Shown here in pieces: positions 34,501 to 45,139 of a stretch of DNA of 64,000 bases. The position numbers and the translations under genes are program-made. The DNA comes from Brachionus koreanus. Taxonomy: Eukaryota > Rotifera > Eurotatoria > Ploima > Brachionidae. Under the pieces are notes generated by a model. The model did not search any database. It was not told the origin of the DNA and was given only the letters and a program-made list of their open reading frames with translations. The stretch lies in contig PJRA01000272.1 of assembly GCA_016987375.1 (NCBI GenBank), positions 1,895,816 through 1,959,815 of the forward strand. Direction: 5' to 3'. The stretch's first letter is position 1, and each line of letters opens with the position of its first letter.

Positions 34501-37500
34501 CGCTCAGCACTTAGGGAAATGTCGCTTTTATTCACAGATCAACCTGGTTTGCTTGGACCAAAAGCTTTATATCTTTTTATGGGCTTATCAATGGCTCGCG
34601 ATGAAATACACTGGTTGCTAAGACATCAATACCTACATTGGTTTGATCCAGCCAAACCCAGCAAGTTAACAAAAGGAATGGCCAAAGAGGACTGGATGGA
34701 CAAATCTCTTCCAGAATTACTTTTTTTAATCGAAGAATTAAGAAGTAATTTTTTTTAAATTAATTTAATTAAAAAAACAAAATAATAAATAAAAATTAGC
34801 TCTGGCTCGCAAATATTTTCAAGTGATTCAACGTTATTATGTTGAGTATCTTTGTGGTGCGGATTCGTGTACATTAAACCAGCAAATGGAACAAATTTTA
34901 AATATTCTTCCAGAAGATGAGGCTATTTTGCTTAGTTCATTCCACAGCACAGTATCTTCATTAAGTGTCAAACAAATAGAAAATAATGAGTCAATAAACC
35001 TAAGACCATTAAGACTCGATTGGTTCAGATTTCAGACTTATACTAGCGTCATTAGACCAACATTCTCTTTGACCAGAAACTCAACACTAGCCAAAACCAT
35101 TAACACAATTTCATTTCATTCAAAACTTGTTGATTTTATTGATGAAGTTTTGACTGAAACATCAGATCTTTCTCTGTTTTGCTTTTACCCCAATTTGTTC
35201 TTTGAAAATTTTCATATTTGCTTCGAGTATCCCTCTCAACTGAGGTATTCTATTGCATTTCCTTTACTATGCTCCCATTTTATGTCATGTACACATGAGT
35301 TATGTCCAGAAGAAGTATATAATCAATATTTAGCGCCTAATTTTGAAATAAAAATTAATTTTTAGCGGCAATTTATTGGTCGTAAAAGCATCGATTTTGC
35401 TAGCAAAGTTATTGATGATATGGCTCGGGAAACTAAGGATATAATCGCTCAAATATGCGACAAACATTGTGAACTTAATTTACAGCTTGATCCAATGCAA
35501 TCATTGCCCTTTTTGCTTGATCATTTGAAAAAAAAACATCGCAAAGACAACAAAAAACAGAACCAACAACAACAGACTAGTTTGGTCAAGCCAGGAAGTG
35601 AAAGTATAAGATTCAACAGAGAAGAAATGAATTTGTAAATTAGATTTAAATATTATGTTAATATTTATGTTTGATAATTTTTTAAGTTTGGACAAAATGA
35701 ATATGGCTCTATCCGAATGGTGCTTTGCTCTGAATTACACTCATTCTTTAACTATATGGGAATTTACTTTTTTTCCTAAAGAGTATTTATACACAAAATT
35801 AGAAAGCTTGTTTAATAAGTAAGTTTAAAATTTTATTTTTCAAGTTAATAATCTTCAGTTGAATAACTATAGGCATTGGGATTGAAATAAAAAACTTTTT
35901 CTTTCATTTTTGAACGATTCTGAGATTAAAATATTTTTTTTTTATACAAAATTTTCGACAGGTAGAGCCAATCTTAGCAAAATATAAAAACAAGTAGAAA
36001 AAGAACAAATCTGAATTTTTCTTTAAAAAAAGAATGCATTCATTTTTAAAGAAAATATAAAATATTCAATGATTAACACTTTAAAGCCCGCTTTTTTTTT
36101 GAAAAGTAAAATTTTAGATCAAATTTCATTTTTCAAAAATAATAAAAACATTTTAAATGCGCAATTAAATTTTAATGAATCTTTTTTAAAAAATTTAATT
36201 TTAAAGTTTTGACATTAAAAAAAAAAGTAAAAATCTGCGATGAAATTTAATTGATCATTTTGAAAAATGAAATTTTATCTAAAATTTTACTTTGCTCTTT
36301 TTTTATCCTCTATGGTTCGACAATGTGAAATCTCATAGAAAATCTCCAAAACAAAAATTAAAAATTTAAAACTTTTGTTCTAATGATGAAAATTTGCTCT
36401 GAAGATAGAACAAAGTGAAGCAACTGTTGAAGTCTGCAAAATCTGTGTTAATTTAGTTTCAATATTATTATATTGACTGGAATTTTGCAGACTTCAACAG
36501 TTGTTTCACTTTGTTTCATCTGCAGAACAAAAAAACAAATTTAGAACAAAAGTTATAAAATTTTTTAATTTTTGCTTTTGTATGAATTTACACATTGCCG
36601 TAAGAGTCGATGGTTTCAAATTGACCCCTTTTTGAGAATAAAAAAATATCTATTCAAAGAAAAAATAATACTTATAACTTAAATTTTTAAATTTTAGTAT
36701 TTTTTTGTTTTTAAATGTTGATTTTTAAGCATTTAATGTTTTTAAATAACAAAAGTTTTGAAAAATAGCTTTTTCTGCAAAAATTGTAAAGGCTGTCAAA
36801 ATGAGACTATCGAACCTTTATGTTTATATTTTTTTTGGAAAAAAAAAATTAATTTTATCCGAAACATGAAACTATATTTTTTTGTTATTTTATGAAAAAG
36901 TTTTGTATTTAAATAATCCAAAAAGGTCTGTGGGTTTATGTGTTAAATATATTAGCATCTCTATTGGGATATTCCAAGTTTTCGGAATTATCAAACGGAT
37001 TTATTCTTTAATTTTAAGAATTAAAAATAAAAGTTAGCCTTTCTTCTAAATATAAACTATTAAACTCTAAAATCTTTCGCCAGCTAACAGCGAATAATTC
37101 GATTCCTCCCTTGTACTATTCACACCCTTTCAGCTCTTCTATTTTTTCTTTTGTTCTTCTAGCTGTATGAGGTTGAGCACAAGCTAAGGGGAAAGAAAAT
37201 TTATTAGAAAAATATTTTATTTATTTTTAAAATTTGAATAAATTTTAAGGGTTTTGGTGCAAAAATGTTTTGTCGAAGTGAATGAAAAAAATGAAAAATT
37301 AAGGGTTTATTTAAAGCCCACTGAAATGCTCAATATTATTGAATCATATATGAAAATAATGCTAACTATTGAAAATCATGGTAACTTAAAGTTTCAATGA
37401 AAATTTCTATAAAAATTTAATCTCATTATTTTCTAGTTCACATTGACATTACCAAGGCTTTTAATAATGTTCTCGGTCAGCAGTCACAATTGATTGACTC

Positions 37501-39059
37501 AAATGGAAACGCTACTTTAACAAGGCACTATTGTGATCTATACATTGACAAACTTTTGAGAAATATAGAACGAAATCACGTTATTTATTTGCCATCACAA
37601 AAAAGTTTTCTTTCGGCAGGAAAATCTGATCCAAGTCACCATATAGAAAGCATTCAACATGAGAATTACATAAACTACAATGAGATGAGTGCCTTATGCG
37701 AAATAATTGGAGTAGTCGGTGCCAAATATATGATTGAACAAGTCAATGGACTAATTTACGAAAATTTGATCAAATTAAAAGCTATAGTGTCACAAAACAA
37801 AGAAATCTTGCAGTCATTGAGAATTAACTTTGATCGACCGGACATGATGAAAGAACTATACAAAAGGCTTGAAAGTAAATACTTTAAAAATATATTTTCT
37901 AATTTAAAATACTTAACTACAAATAGTGGCAGGTGTTAATTCTTATTTTGATTCTATTAAAAAAAAAATTCAAAAAGATTCTAGAATTGATTTCTTGAAA
38001 GGTAATGCATTGACTTGCAATTTTGTGCTTCAGAGCTGTTTAAAAGCTTATTGCTCCAAATTAACTTGATTTTATAATTTACTAATTATTGATTATTAAA
38101 GATGTCGACTTGGCTCTGGTCAGTCTATTAAATATTGGTATCTATTTGGCATTTAAGAGTCTTTTGAACGAGTGTCTTCATGAAGTACTGGAAAAAAGAC
38201 TACCCTATTTAATGTTATCAGCTGAAGAATTTTCTAAAAATTTCAAAGATCCAAAATTCGAGCTGTTAATCAATGAAATGAGTTCATCTTGCGGTTCTCA
38301 GACAAGCATAGATACCGGTCTCTATCAAATAATTAAGACCCCAAATTCAAGTAGGTTTAACTTTAAATTTAAAAAAAAAAATTGGAAAAAATTGGCATAG
38401 ATCAAGAATTAAGCTTAAATTTTGATCTTTAAAATCTTAGATAAACTAAAAAGTATGATAAAAATATCTTAATCTTTTATAGAAACTAGCCCAGAAGATG
38501 AGTATACCATTTCATGTTTAATGATGGTTTTGTTAGCTGTATCTATTTCGCGTCTTTCAAAATATGATTCGTCTCAATATAAAGCTGAACTACAGGCCCA
38601 TGCAAACAATTCACACTGTATCGCAATGGCTATTAATACACTAGCTGGCTGCTTATTTTATGATATGGGAGCTGAATGTCAAAGAAATGTTCAATGTAGA
38701 CTTACTGAATTTTTGGCCGTAAATAATCTTAAATTTAAAATATATCATTCTATTTTCCTAATTATTAGCTGGCTTCCTCAGCATTGCTTAAATTGACTCA
38801 TGATTCTGACTCAAGTAATGGTAACACAAGCAGTCAAAATATGCCCTTGTCTCAAAAAGAACAATTGAATCGCGACTCAGTTTATATCATTTTAGATCAG
38901 ATAGTTCAGTCGTCACCATTTTTGTCTTATGACTTACTTGAATCTTGCTTTCCATATGCTTTGCTACGAACTTCCTATAGACAAATTTTAAAGAAAAATT
39001 CAGCTCCATCTAACTCGAGCGGAGTGTCTAGCCTAACAAATTTATTGATTAGTGATTGA
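31570..39059 (+). CDS. nckap1: NCKAP1 (Nap1/HEM/Kette), WAVE regulatory complex subunit, 17 exons
   Basis: Exons: 31570-31794, 31848-31997, 32050-32192, 32242-32470, 32530-32578, 34142-34295, 34343-34405, 34467-34744, 34800-35314, 35366-35634, 35687-35818, 37250-37380, 37437-37874, 37927-38001, 38102-38350, 38483-38718 and 38769-39059. Every junction is GT-AG and keeps phase, giving 1208 residues (vertebrate NCKAP1 about 1128). Signatures along its length: [85 protein letters not shown] and [22 protein letters not shown]1 forms a dimer with CYFIP that receives Rac1 and frees WAVE to activate Arp2/3 at the membrane. The least conserved stretch is exon 6-7. Introns 5 and 11 (about 1.5 kb each) are repeat-laden; the others are short. 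Confidence 0.97.
32579..34141 (+). other. NCKAP1 intron 5, 1.56 kb
   Basis: It separates WVV and the next conserved block PLCIGYM. An open frame at 33459-33659 has no counterpart in the family and is skipped by the phase-consistent exon chain. Otherwise AT-rich with nothing recognised. Confidence 0.7.
36084..36300. repeat. Hairpin-forming inverted repeat in NCKAP1 intron 11
   Basis: AAAGTAAAATTTTAGATCAA and ATTTCATTTTTCAAAA on the left are mirrored by TTTTGAAAAATGAAATTTTA and TCTAAAATTTTACTTTG on the right. The left edge TTAACACTTTAAAGCCCGC resembles the TTAA-CACTAGAACGCCCG end of the piggyBac-type MITEs, but the right edge does not, so it may be a decayed relative. Confidence 0.55.
36319..36599. 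mobile_element. MITE related to family A, in NCKAP1 intron 11
   Basis: The ends GACAATGTGAAATCTC and GAATTTACACATTGCC form TIRs. Inner arms match as a long inverted repeat: GCAACTGTTGAAGTCTGCAA against TTGCAGACTTCAACAGTTG, and AAAACTTTTGTTCTAA against TTAGAACAAAAGTT. No coding capacity. Confidence 0.75.
37090..37195 (-). pseudogene. mariner transposase fragment in NCKAP1 intron 11
   Basis: The minus strand reads [19 protein letters not shown], the same block as AKPHTARRTMEQIEELE in the mariner at 9880-10680. Only this piece survives. Confidence 0.7.
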
Positions 39060-39435
39060 TAAATTTTTTTTTTTTATATTGATGAGAATTATTTTTTAAA
39101 CAAACTTTTGATAGTTAATTTTTTTGATTAATAAATAAATTTTTTAAATTTACTCTTGAATAATTAAATTTAGTGTTCATTAAGCGGCTGAATAAATATG
39201 ACCATACTTTTTCGAACAGAATTACTACAATGAAGACTTTGGCGAAATTTAAATTTAAAAAAATTTTTATTTATTTATTTAAAAATATTTTCAAAATTAA
39301 TCAATTAAATTAAAATTTTCAATTATTATTAATTTCGGTATTGTGAAATTCAAATACAAATCGAAAAAAAAATCCTTCCTTTTTTGTTAGATTAAAATTT
39401 AATAAGCTAAATACATTTAAAAATTACCACAAATA
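39060..39435. other. NCKAP1 3' flank
   Basis: AT-rich with AATAAATAAA near 39130, a plausible polyadenylation signal. No gene. Confidence 0.5.
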
Positions 39436-41005
39436 GTGAACCAGAGTTCCCTTTGAAAGCTCCAGTAGATTGTATATTAAATCCAGATTTGGTCTTCAAT
39501 GCAACTGCTATAAAAAAGAGGCTGGATGAGCTAGACAAAAACAAATCAATAGATACTAATGGCATTCATCCATATGCCCTTAGAGAGTGTAGTGATATAT
39601 CATGTCAACCGTTGTCTAGTATGGTACCTGCGTGTTGGAAAAGAGCAAATCTTACTGGTGGTAAAATAAATGCTGAAAACTACCATCCAATATCGGTACC
39701 AATAAAAATAATGGATAAAGAGAGATGAAATGGTAAGGCATTTATTGAGATACTTGAAGCAACTGAAGCCTTTGATAGAGGATTAAGTGCTGTGGTAGCT
39801 ACTCAAGATCAAGTTAAAGAGTTATAGATTTACCGGTGAATATTGGCGTGGATCTAGAATTTTCTATAAGATAGGAAACAGAGAGTTGTAATAGGTCAGA
39901 ATGAATCTCATTGGGTTGATGAACTACCGATGTGGGTTGCACAGGCAATGTGAAATCTTAGTACAAAAAGGAAAAACTAAATAATTATTTTTCTAGTTGT
40001 GCAAAAATGGTTCTGTAAACAGTACAATGTTGTACAAGTTTGTACGAACGAATTCTAAGCTCTGCAAAATCTGTGCAATTTAGTGCAAATTTTATCTAGT
40101 GTTTTTTTAATGATGTGCATTTTACAGAGAAATGAAGAGAATTTGCACAGCTAGAAAAATAATTATATAGTTTTTCCTTTTTGTACTGTAATTTTTGTAC
40201 TAAGATTTCACATTGCCGTTGCACAAGGTTCAGTTCTTGGTCCATTACTATTTTTGATCTTCATAAATGATTTACCTGAGCTAGTAGGTAACATTTGCTA
40301 GCTGTTTGCGGATGAAAGCAAATTGATTAGTGTCATTAGAAATACCAGTGAATGCTAATTCAAGATGACATTGACAAGATGGCTGAAGAGAAAGGTAAAA
40401 AAATAAAAATATAAACTTATATAAAAAAGAAAAAATTTAAATTAATTTAAAAAAAAATAAGAATATTTATTTGTTGTAAAAAAAGGTAAAATTTTATAAA
40501 TTTTTAAAAAAATTAGAAAATTTTTATCAGATAAAAATGATTAAAAGACATTAATTGTTTAATCTTTTCATAATATTTTCCTACTTCTCTCATGGTTGAG
40601 TGGTCGAAGCAATACGTACAAATACAAAGACAAACAACGAAGCTTGTTTCACAAATAAGATGTTTGAATTATGAGTCAAAGCTAGCTGATTTGAATTAGA
40701 AACTCTAAAAGAAAGATTGAATTTTATAAAATTGACAGCAAATACAATCTTGTCAATTAGTAATACGATGCGGAACTTCGAGAACTGGAACTGAGTTTAG
40801 TGAATAATAAAGGACCAAGTGGAGGAGTAAAGGGATCAAAGCATCGCATTTGCTCGCTGCAAAAACAGACTGGATAATGTTAGGAGAAATAAAAAATATG
40901 AAAAGTCTCCAACAACGGGAGTACGTTAGTCTTTCTGTTTTGTCAATTTAGTTAAATTAAATTTGACCATAGAATATTAGATATTATTTTTATTATTATG
41001 TCAAT
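39436..41005 (+). pseudogene. LINE (type 2, CR1/L2-like) pseudogene with 3' end
   Basis: The frame starts in the linker before the RT domain (KKRLDELDKNKSIDTNGIHP), continues with stops and shifts through [18 protein letters not shown], and after the MITE resumes at VAQGSVLGPLLFLIFINDLP and LFADES. The catalytic FADD is altered to FADE. The C-terminal block TTKLVSQIRCLNYESKLADL follows at 40625-40700, then a 3' UTR ending at 40918-41005 with GACCATAGAATATTAGATAT and an ATT-rich tail. Related copies are at 29195 and 52050. Confidence 0.85.
39944..40217. mobile_element. MITE family A, complete 274-bp copy with 8-bp target duplication
   Basis: The ends are GGCAATGTGAAATCTTAGTA and TACTAAGATTTCACATTGCC, an exact 20-bp inverted pair, flanked by GTTGCACA on both sides (39936-39943 and 40218-40225). 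Removing the element rejoins the LINE frame at MWVAQ/VAQGS, which proves insertion. The 8-bp duplication with GG...CC ends fits Merlin, hAT or P-type transposases. Confidence 0.92.
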
Positions 41006-41515
41006 AAAGAACTTTTGAACAAAATACTTTTCTAAAATTTACACATTAAATAATTGTCCCATGTTACAATATTCCTAATCTTAATTGAAAAATTAAATCT
41101 TAAATCATTTATAAGATTTTCTTAAAGGTTACTTTTTAAAAAATGATTTTTTTAAAATACTTTTTGTCATTTATTTCAATTTTAATTTATAATCATTTTT
41201 TTTTTCAAATCGTTTCCAGGCCAAAAAATTAATCAATTGAAATAAAGCTAATTAACTTTAAATCCTTGTATTATTCGAGTCCAAAATTTTGACTAAATTT
41301 TCTATCTAAGAGCTTAGATTATAATTAAACCAAAAAATCAATGCATACTTATCATTTCGATAAAAAAAAAATCTCAACCGAAGATAACAGAATTTTGAAA
41401 AAAAAAAGTGTTAACAAATTTATTCAATTTTGATACATATTTTACAATAAAATTTTAAATGCAAAAAATAAACAAAAATTAAAAAAAAGAAAAAACCGGC
41501 AACAAGAAGCTTCAA
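41006..41515. other. Spacer between the LINE and JADE
   Basis: AT-rich; the part near 41515 is JADE 3' UTR (the gene is on the minus strand). Nothing else seen. Confidence 0.5.
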
Positions 41516-43540
41516 CTATTGTAAATTCAATCGACGGGAGCTTCGTCGCGGTGTAGATCTCTTTTCAGCAGTACTCGAATCAAGACAAGGATCATTTTTA
41601 AATTTTTTGCTTGCTTTTTTCTTTTTAATTTTGGTGTATTTTTTTTTTATATCAGTGGTAAGCTTTTGAGCCAAGCTTTTCTGAGTCACTTGCGGCTTTT
41701 TACTTTTATTAGCCATCCACTTCTCTGGATAGTCATAAATCGAACTCTCATTTTTCAACTGAAGAATATCTTTTACTCGGGCCGACCTCGTATCACTAAC
41801 TTGAGTCGAATATTTATTCAAATACTCGACCTGTTTATGAAACAATGTTTGATTTAATTGAAAATATTGTTTTTTAAACTTTTCACGTTTAACTACCATA
41901 TAGCTCAAATTTCTTACTCTTTCCAAGTCTTGTCTCAAATTAATGAACATTTTCACCTGAGATATTAGCTTTCTTTCATTTCTATTTATCAAATCTTGTT
42001 CATTTCTATGCATCATTAAAGGCTTATTTTGCACAGGTATGAGTTGGTTATTCGGCTCGGATATTGTAGACGCATTAAATCTTCTTTTAAGCTTCCAATA
42101 GTTGAATACTAGCTTTAAATGCAATTGGTTTTTGATTGAGAGCAATTTTTCTGTCAAATGCAAATCAACATTCTTGTAGAATTCAAAATTTAAGGTTTGT
42201 ATTTGCTTAATTATTTCTATTTTCCTCTCATTTTCGCTCATTCTGGACAATTTTTGTAAAAATTTCTCCTGATTTATGTCCAAAGAGTCATTGGAAGCGG
42301 TCTCAATTATTTCCTCATTGCTCTGTGTTTCAGAACTTTCGCTTTCCTCTTCGGACTCTTGCTGGGTCTTGTTCTCTTGACGCCATTTAGTGTGCTTCAA
42401 ACAGTAAGATCTAAACTCAACATCGTCTTGGTTCTCACGGCCAGCAACTGTCTGCATGCTCAAATTGTGCTTGAATGCACATGTTACATGAAAGGCCAAG
42501 TGACACTTTTTCTCCGAACACTGAATGCAACAGCCTCGTTTTTCTTTGCATAATGAGCATACTAGTTGCCACCGATAGGGAGCTATTTGTCCCAAATTAA
42601 CAATAGGCTCCATTTTGTCCGGGTTGCCAAAGCCCGTCTCGGGAATCCAGAGTGCACAGCTCACATGTGCCCAGTGACGAAAATTTTTTGTCGCTTTCAT
42701 TGCGCCATTTATGTTGGGACAAAGTACACATTCTGGCCTAAATTGAGAGCCACCAAACGTACAAGGTGAACACAACCATGTGCCTTTCGGAATTTTTTCT
42801 ATGCCGTAACAAGCTTGATGCACACACATATTGCATCCATCACAAAAAACCATCTCATTGTTGTCTTCGGAGTCTGGCGAATGGCACACATCGCATACAA
42901 TGTCTTCGTCGTATTCAATACTGTAACTTTGAAGTTTTTCAATTGCTGTTTTAAGGCCATGATGAGATTGTAACTCGAAATTTTCTATTAATCTCTCAAA
43001 AGTAATGCGGCTTATTTTTGACTGGCCCATTAGATCCATTTCCAAATTGAGCCTATTCAGCCAATTTACGTCCATTTGATCGCAATCGTACTTGCAAATA
43101 GAAAGATTGGAAGTCATGCGATCCTTGATACTATCGCTGGTATAAAGACCATGGGTTATGTAAGCCTCGTGTATTTGACTCTTGTAATTTTTATCATTAG
43201 CTGGACAAAGATACTTTTTTGGAAGTTTAATTGATGGCCTTTTAACATGATTAGATGTATCAACCAAAGTTTGTTCAAATTGATCAGGAAAAGGAGTATA
43301 GTTGGTGAAATTTAGACTTTCGGGTTTGACAGGAACTTGAACACCTTTTTCCCAGTCAAGACGCCATGGGTCTTTAATTAACCAATAATTGTCATCGTCT
43401 AGAGATTCTGTGTCTGGAAGCTTCATGGCAGTAATGAAGTCGGTACGGTACAGCTCAGCTGGTTTGTGCTGGCGCTGGAACCGTGACGACGAAGATGACT
43501 TGAAAAGGGTGCCAAGCTTATTTCCTTTATTTGACTTCAT
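41516..43540 (-). CDS. jade: JADE-family PHD-finger protein, single exon
   Basis: 674 residues without introns. Residues about 30-75 hold the JADE signature YRTDFITAMKLPD and DPWRLDWEKGVQVPV. Residues about 215-260 are a C4HC3 PHD finger (CDVC, FCDGCNMCVHQACYGI, WLCSPC). Residues about 270-383 are the extended PHD (CVLCPNINGAMK, HVSCALWIPE, LVCSLC, CIQCSEKKCHLAFHVTCAF). A Glu/Ser tract near 390-420 and a Lys-rich C-terminus follow. JADE proteins scaffold the HBO1-ING-MEAF6 histone acetyltransferase; the PHD pair reads the H3 tail and directs acetylation toward H4. BRPF also has this PHD pair, but it has a bromodomain and PWWP, which are absent here, and the N-terminal motif is JADE-specific. 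Confidence 0.93.
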   Translation of the reverse strand: MKSNKGNKLGTLFKSSSSSRFQRQHKPAELYRTDFITAMKLPDTESLDDDNYWLIKDPWRLDWEKGVQVPVKPESLNFTNYTPFPDQFEQTLVDTSNHVKRPSIKLPKKYLCPANDKNYKSQIHEAYITHGLYTSDSIKDRMTSNLSICKYDCDQMDVNWLNRLNLEMDLMGQSKISRITFERLIENFELQSHHGLKTAIEKLQSYSIEYDEDIVCDVCHSPDSEDNNEMVFCDGCNMCVHQACYGIEKIPKGTWLCSPCTFGGSQFRPECVLCPNINGAMKATKNFRHWAHVSCALWIPETGFGNPDKMEPIVNLGQIAPYRWQLVCSLCKEKRGCCIQCSEKKCHLAFHVTCAFKHNLSMQTVAGRENQDDVEFRSYCLKHTKWRQENKTQQESEEESESSETQSNEEIIETASNDSLDINQEKFLQKLSRMSENERKIEIIKQIQTLNFEFYKNVDLHLTEKLLSIKNQLHLKLVFNYWKLKRRFNASTISEPNNQLIPVQNKPLMMHRNEQDLINRNERKLISQVKMFINLRQDLERVRNLSYMVVKREKFKKQYFQLNQTLFHKQVEYLNKYSTQVSDTRSARVKDILQLKNESSIYDYPEKWMANKSKKPQVTQKSLAQKLTTDIKKKYTKIKKKKASKKFKNDPCLDSSTAEKRSTPRRSSRRLNLQ

Positions 43541-44819
43541 GCTAAAGGTTCTATGCAGTTTTTACAGTATTTTGATTAATTTTACTATATTAATTTACAA
43601 ATATTATAATTAATATTATAATTTTTCAATTTTCATTTAAAAAAAAATTATAAAGCAAAACTAAATTGACATTTAATGGTGGGTAAAAGGTTTTTTTAGG
43701 AACCGATTTGAAATAGTTTAAACTGAGCTCATTTTAATAAAATATAAAAAATGTTTTATTTTAGAATTAATTATTTAATTTTTATTAATTTTTTTAGTTT
43801 AAAAAGGACAATTTAAAAATAATAAGTGACTTTTTAGAAAAAAAAAAGAATAGAAGGATCAGTTAGTTGGTTGAATTAACTTGAATGAACAACTTCTACA
43901 TTGATTTCAACTTCAGCTTTGTATTACTTGTTGCATTTTTTGGTATTGGTAGCTACCTTAGAATTTGGAATTTGATTTAAGAGACTAAAAATTGTTGACG
44001 TGTCGTATGTTGTTTTGGGCACTATCGTGTTATATGGAAATCTAATGTACTGTTTCCAAGGCTTCCTAGATATTTCTGTGCGAAACTGTTTTCATATTCT
44101 TTGGTTCTTGTTTTGGCGCAGTGGACTTGACATATAGCCTTACTTTTGTAAAGTGGCTTGTGTCCAAAGCTATGGTATAAGGACAGCAGGAAGAGAATAG
44201 ACCTAAGTACACTACCTTTAACAACTCATCTCTACCCAGTCAGTTGCTGTTTTGTTGATAATAGTGTTGGGTACCGTCAGTGGCGGCCATTGGACCACCA
44301 AAAAATGGTGTTGGCCGTTTACAAAAATAAAATTTAAAAAAAAATTCGAATACAAAAACCCATCTAAGTAGTTGTTTCTGAAGTTTTTCAAGAAGGACTT
44401 TGGACGTTTTGAACCATTTTGAAATCCAATATTTTCTAGTTTTTTAGTGAATTATTAAGTGAAAATTTTATTATTTTTGTTAAATTTGATTTTATTAGGA
44501 TTAAAAATAAATAAATAGGTAAATGATCTTAAAATGGTAGTCCATTGGAATTTGGTTTAAGAGACTAAAAATCAAAAAATGAAAATTAAAAATAAATAAA
44601 TAGGTAAATGATCTTAAAATGATGATATCGTATGTAATATACGTTAAGTGACTATTTGTTATACTATATATACTTAAAATTTAAGTTTCAAATCAGCTCA
44701 ATTTAAAAAGTTTCAATAAAAATTAAGCTTATAGATAAAATTAATCAACTGACACAAATCAGTCTTTTTAAAAGTGTGAAAAATTTTGTTTGTCCTAAAA
44801 TAAGGAATTTATTTTATAA
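43541..44819. other. Repeat-rich intergenic region upstream of JADE
   Basis: Segment 43880-44260 is less AT-rich and may be a decayed transposon, but no frame was recognisable. AATTTG.TTTAAGAGACTAAA occurs at 43972 and 44549, and AAATAAATAGGTAAATGATC twice, 82 bases apart (44508, 44590), a local tandem duplication. The word TACCGTCAGTGGC at 44273 recurs at 58726. Confidence 0.5.
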
Positions 44820-45110
44820 AAGCCCGTATAACCGAGCGGTTTGTGCGTTAGTCATACAAGCAGAGGATCGAGGGTTCAAACCCGCTGAGGGTGTAAAAAT
44901 CTTCAAAATATTTCTGCAATACGGAACGCATGTTTAAACCCCTTTCATAAAAAAAATGGGAGACCGGTTTCGACTGGGAACAATTTGCTGTGTAGATGAT
45001 CAACTCGATTCAGTAGCCTCTGTGTCAGATCGGAGCTGTTGCTCAAAAAGGTACTTGAAAAGGAGATGAGCGCCTCCCCATTATCCACTAGGATAGAATA
45101 GGGTCAAAAA
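44820..45110 (+). mobile_element. tRNA-derived SINE, full-length copy
   Basis: The first ~75 bases are tRNA-like: an A box (ATAACCGAGCGGTT), a B box (GGGTTCAAACCC) and the right spacing. The acceptor stem does not pair properly, so it is a SINE head rather than a working tRNA. The body follows (GCATGTTTAAACCCC, GGTTTCGACTGGGAACAA, CCTCTGTGTCAGATCGGAG), then CTAGGATAGAATAGGGTC and a poly-A tail. Two 5'-truncated relatives occur at 5072 and 16508. Expected to be transcribed by RNA polymerase III and mobilised by a LINE. Confidence 0.85.
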
Positions 45111-45139
45111 AAAAAGTGGAATTTCGGCGTTGTACTAAC

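Noticed and set aside
44820..44895. Functional tRNA gene
   Set aside because: A and B boxes are present, but the acceptor stem ends do not pair, the T stem has a mismatch, and the sequence continues into a repeated SINE body with a poly-A tail.
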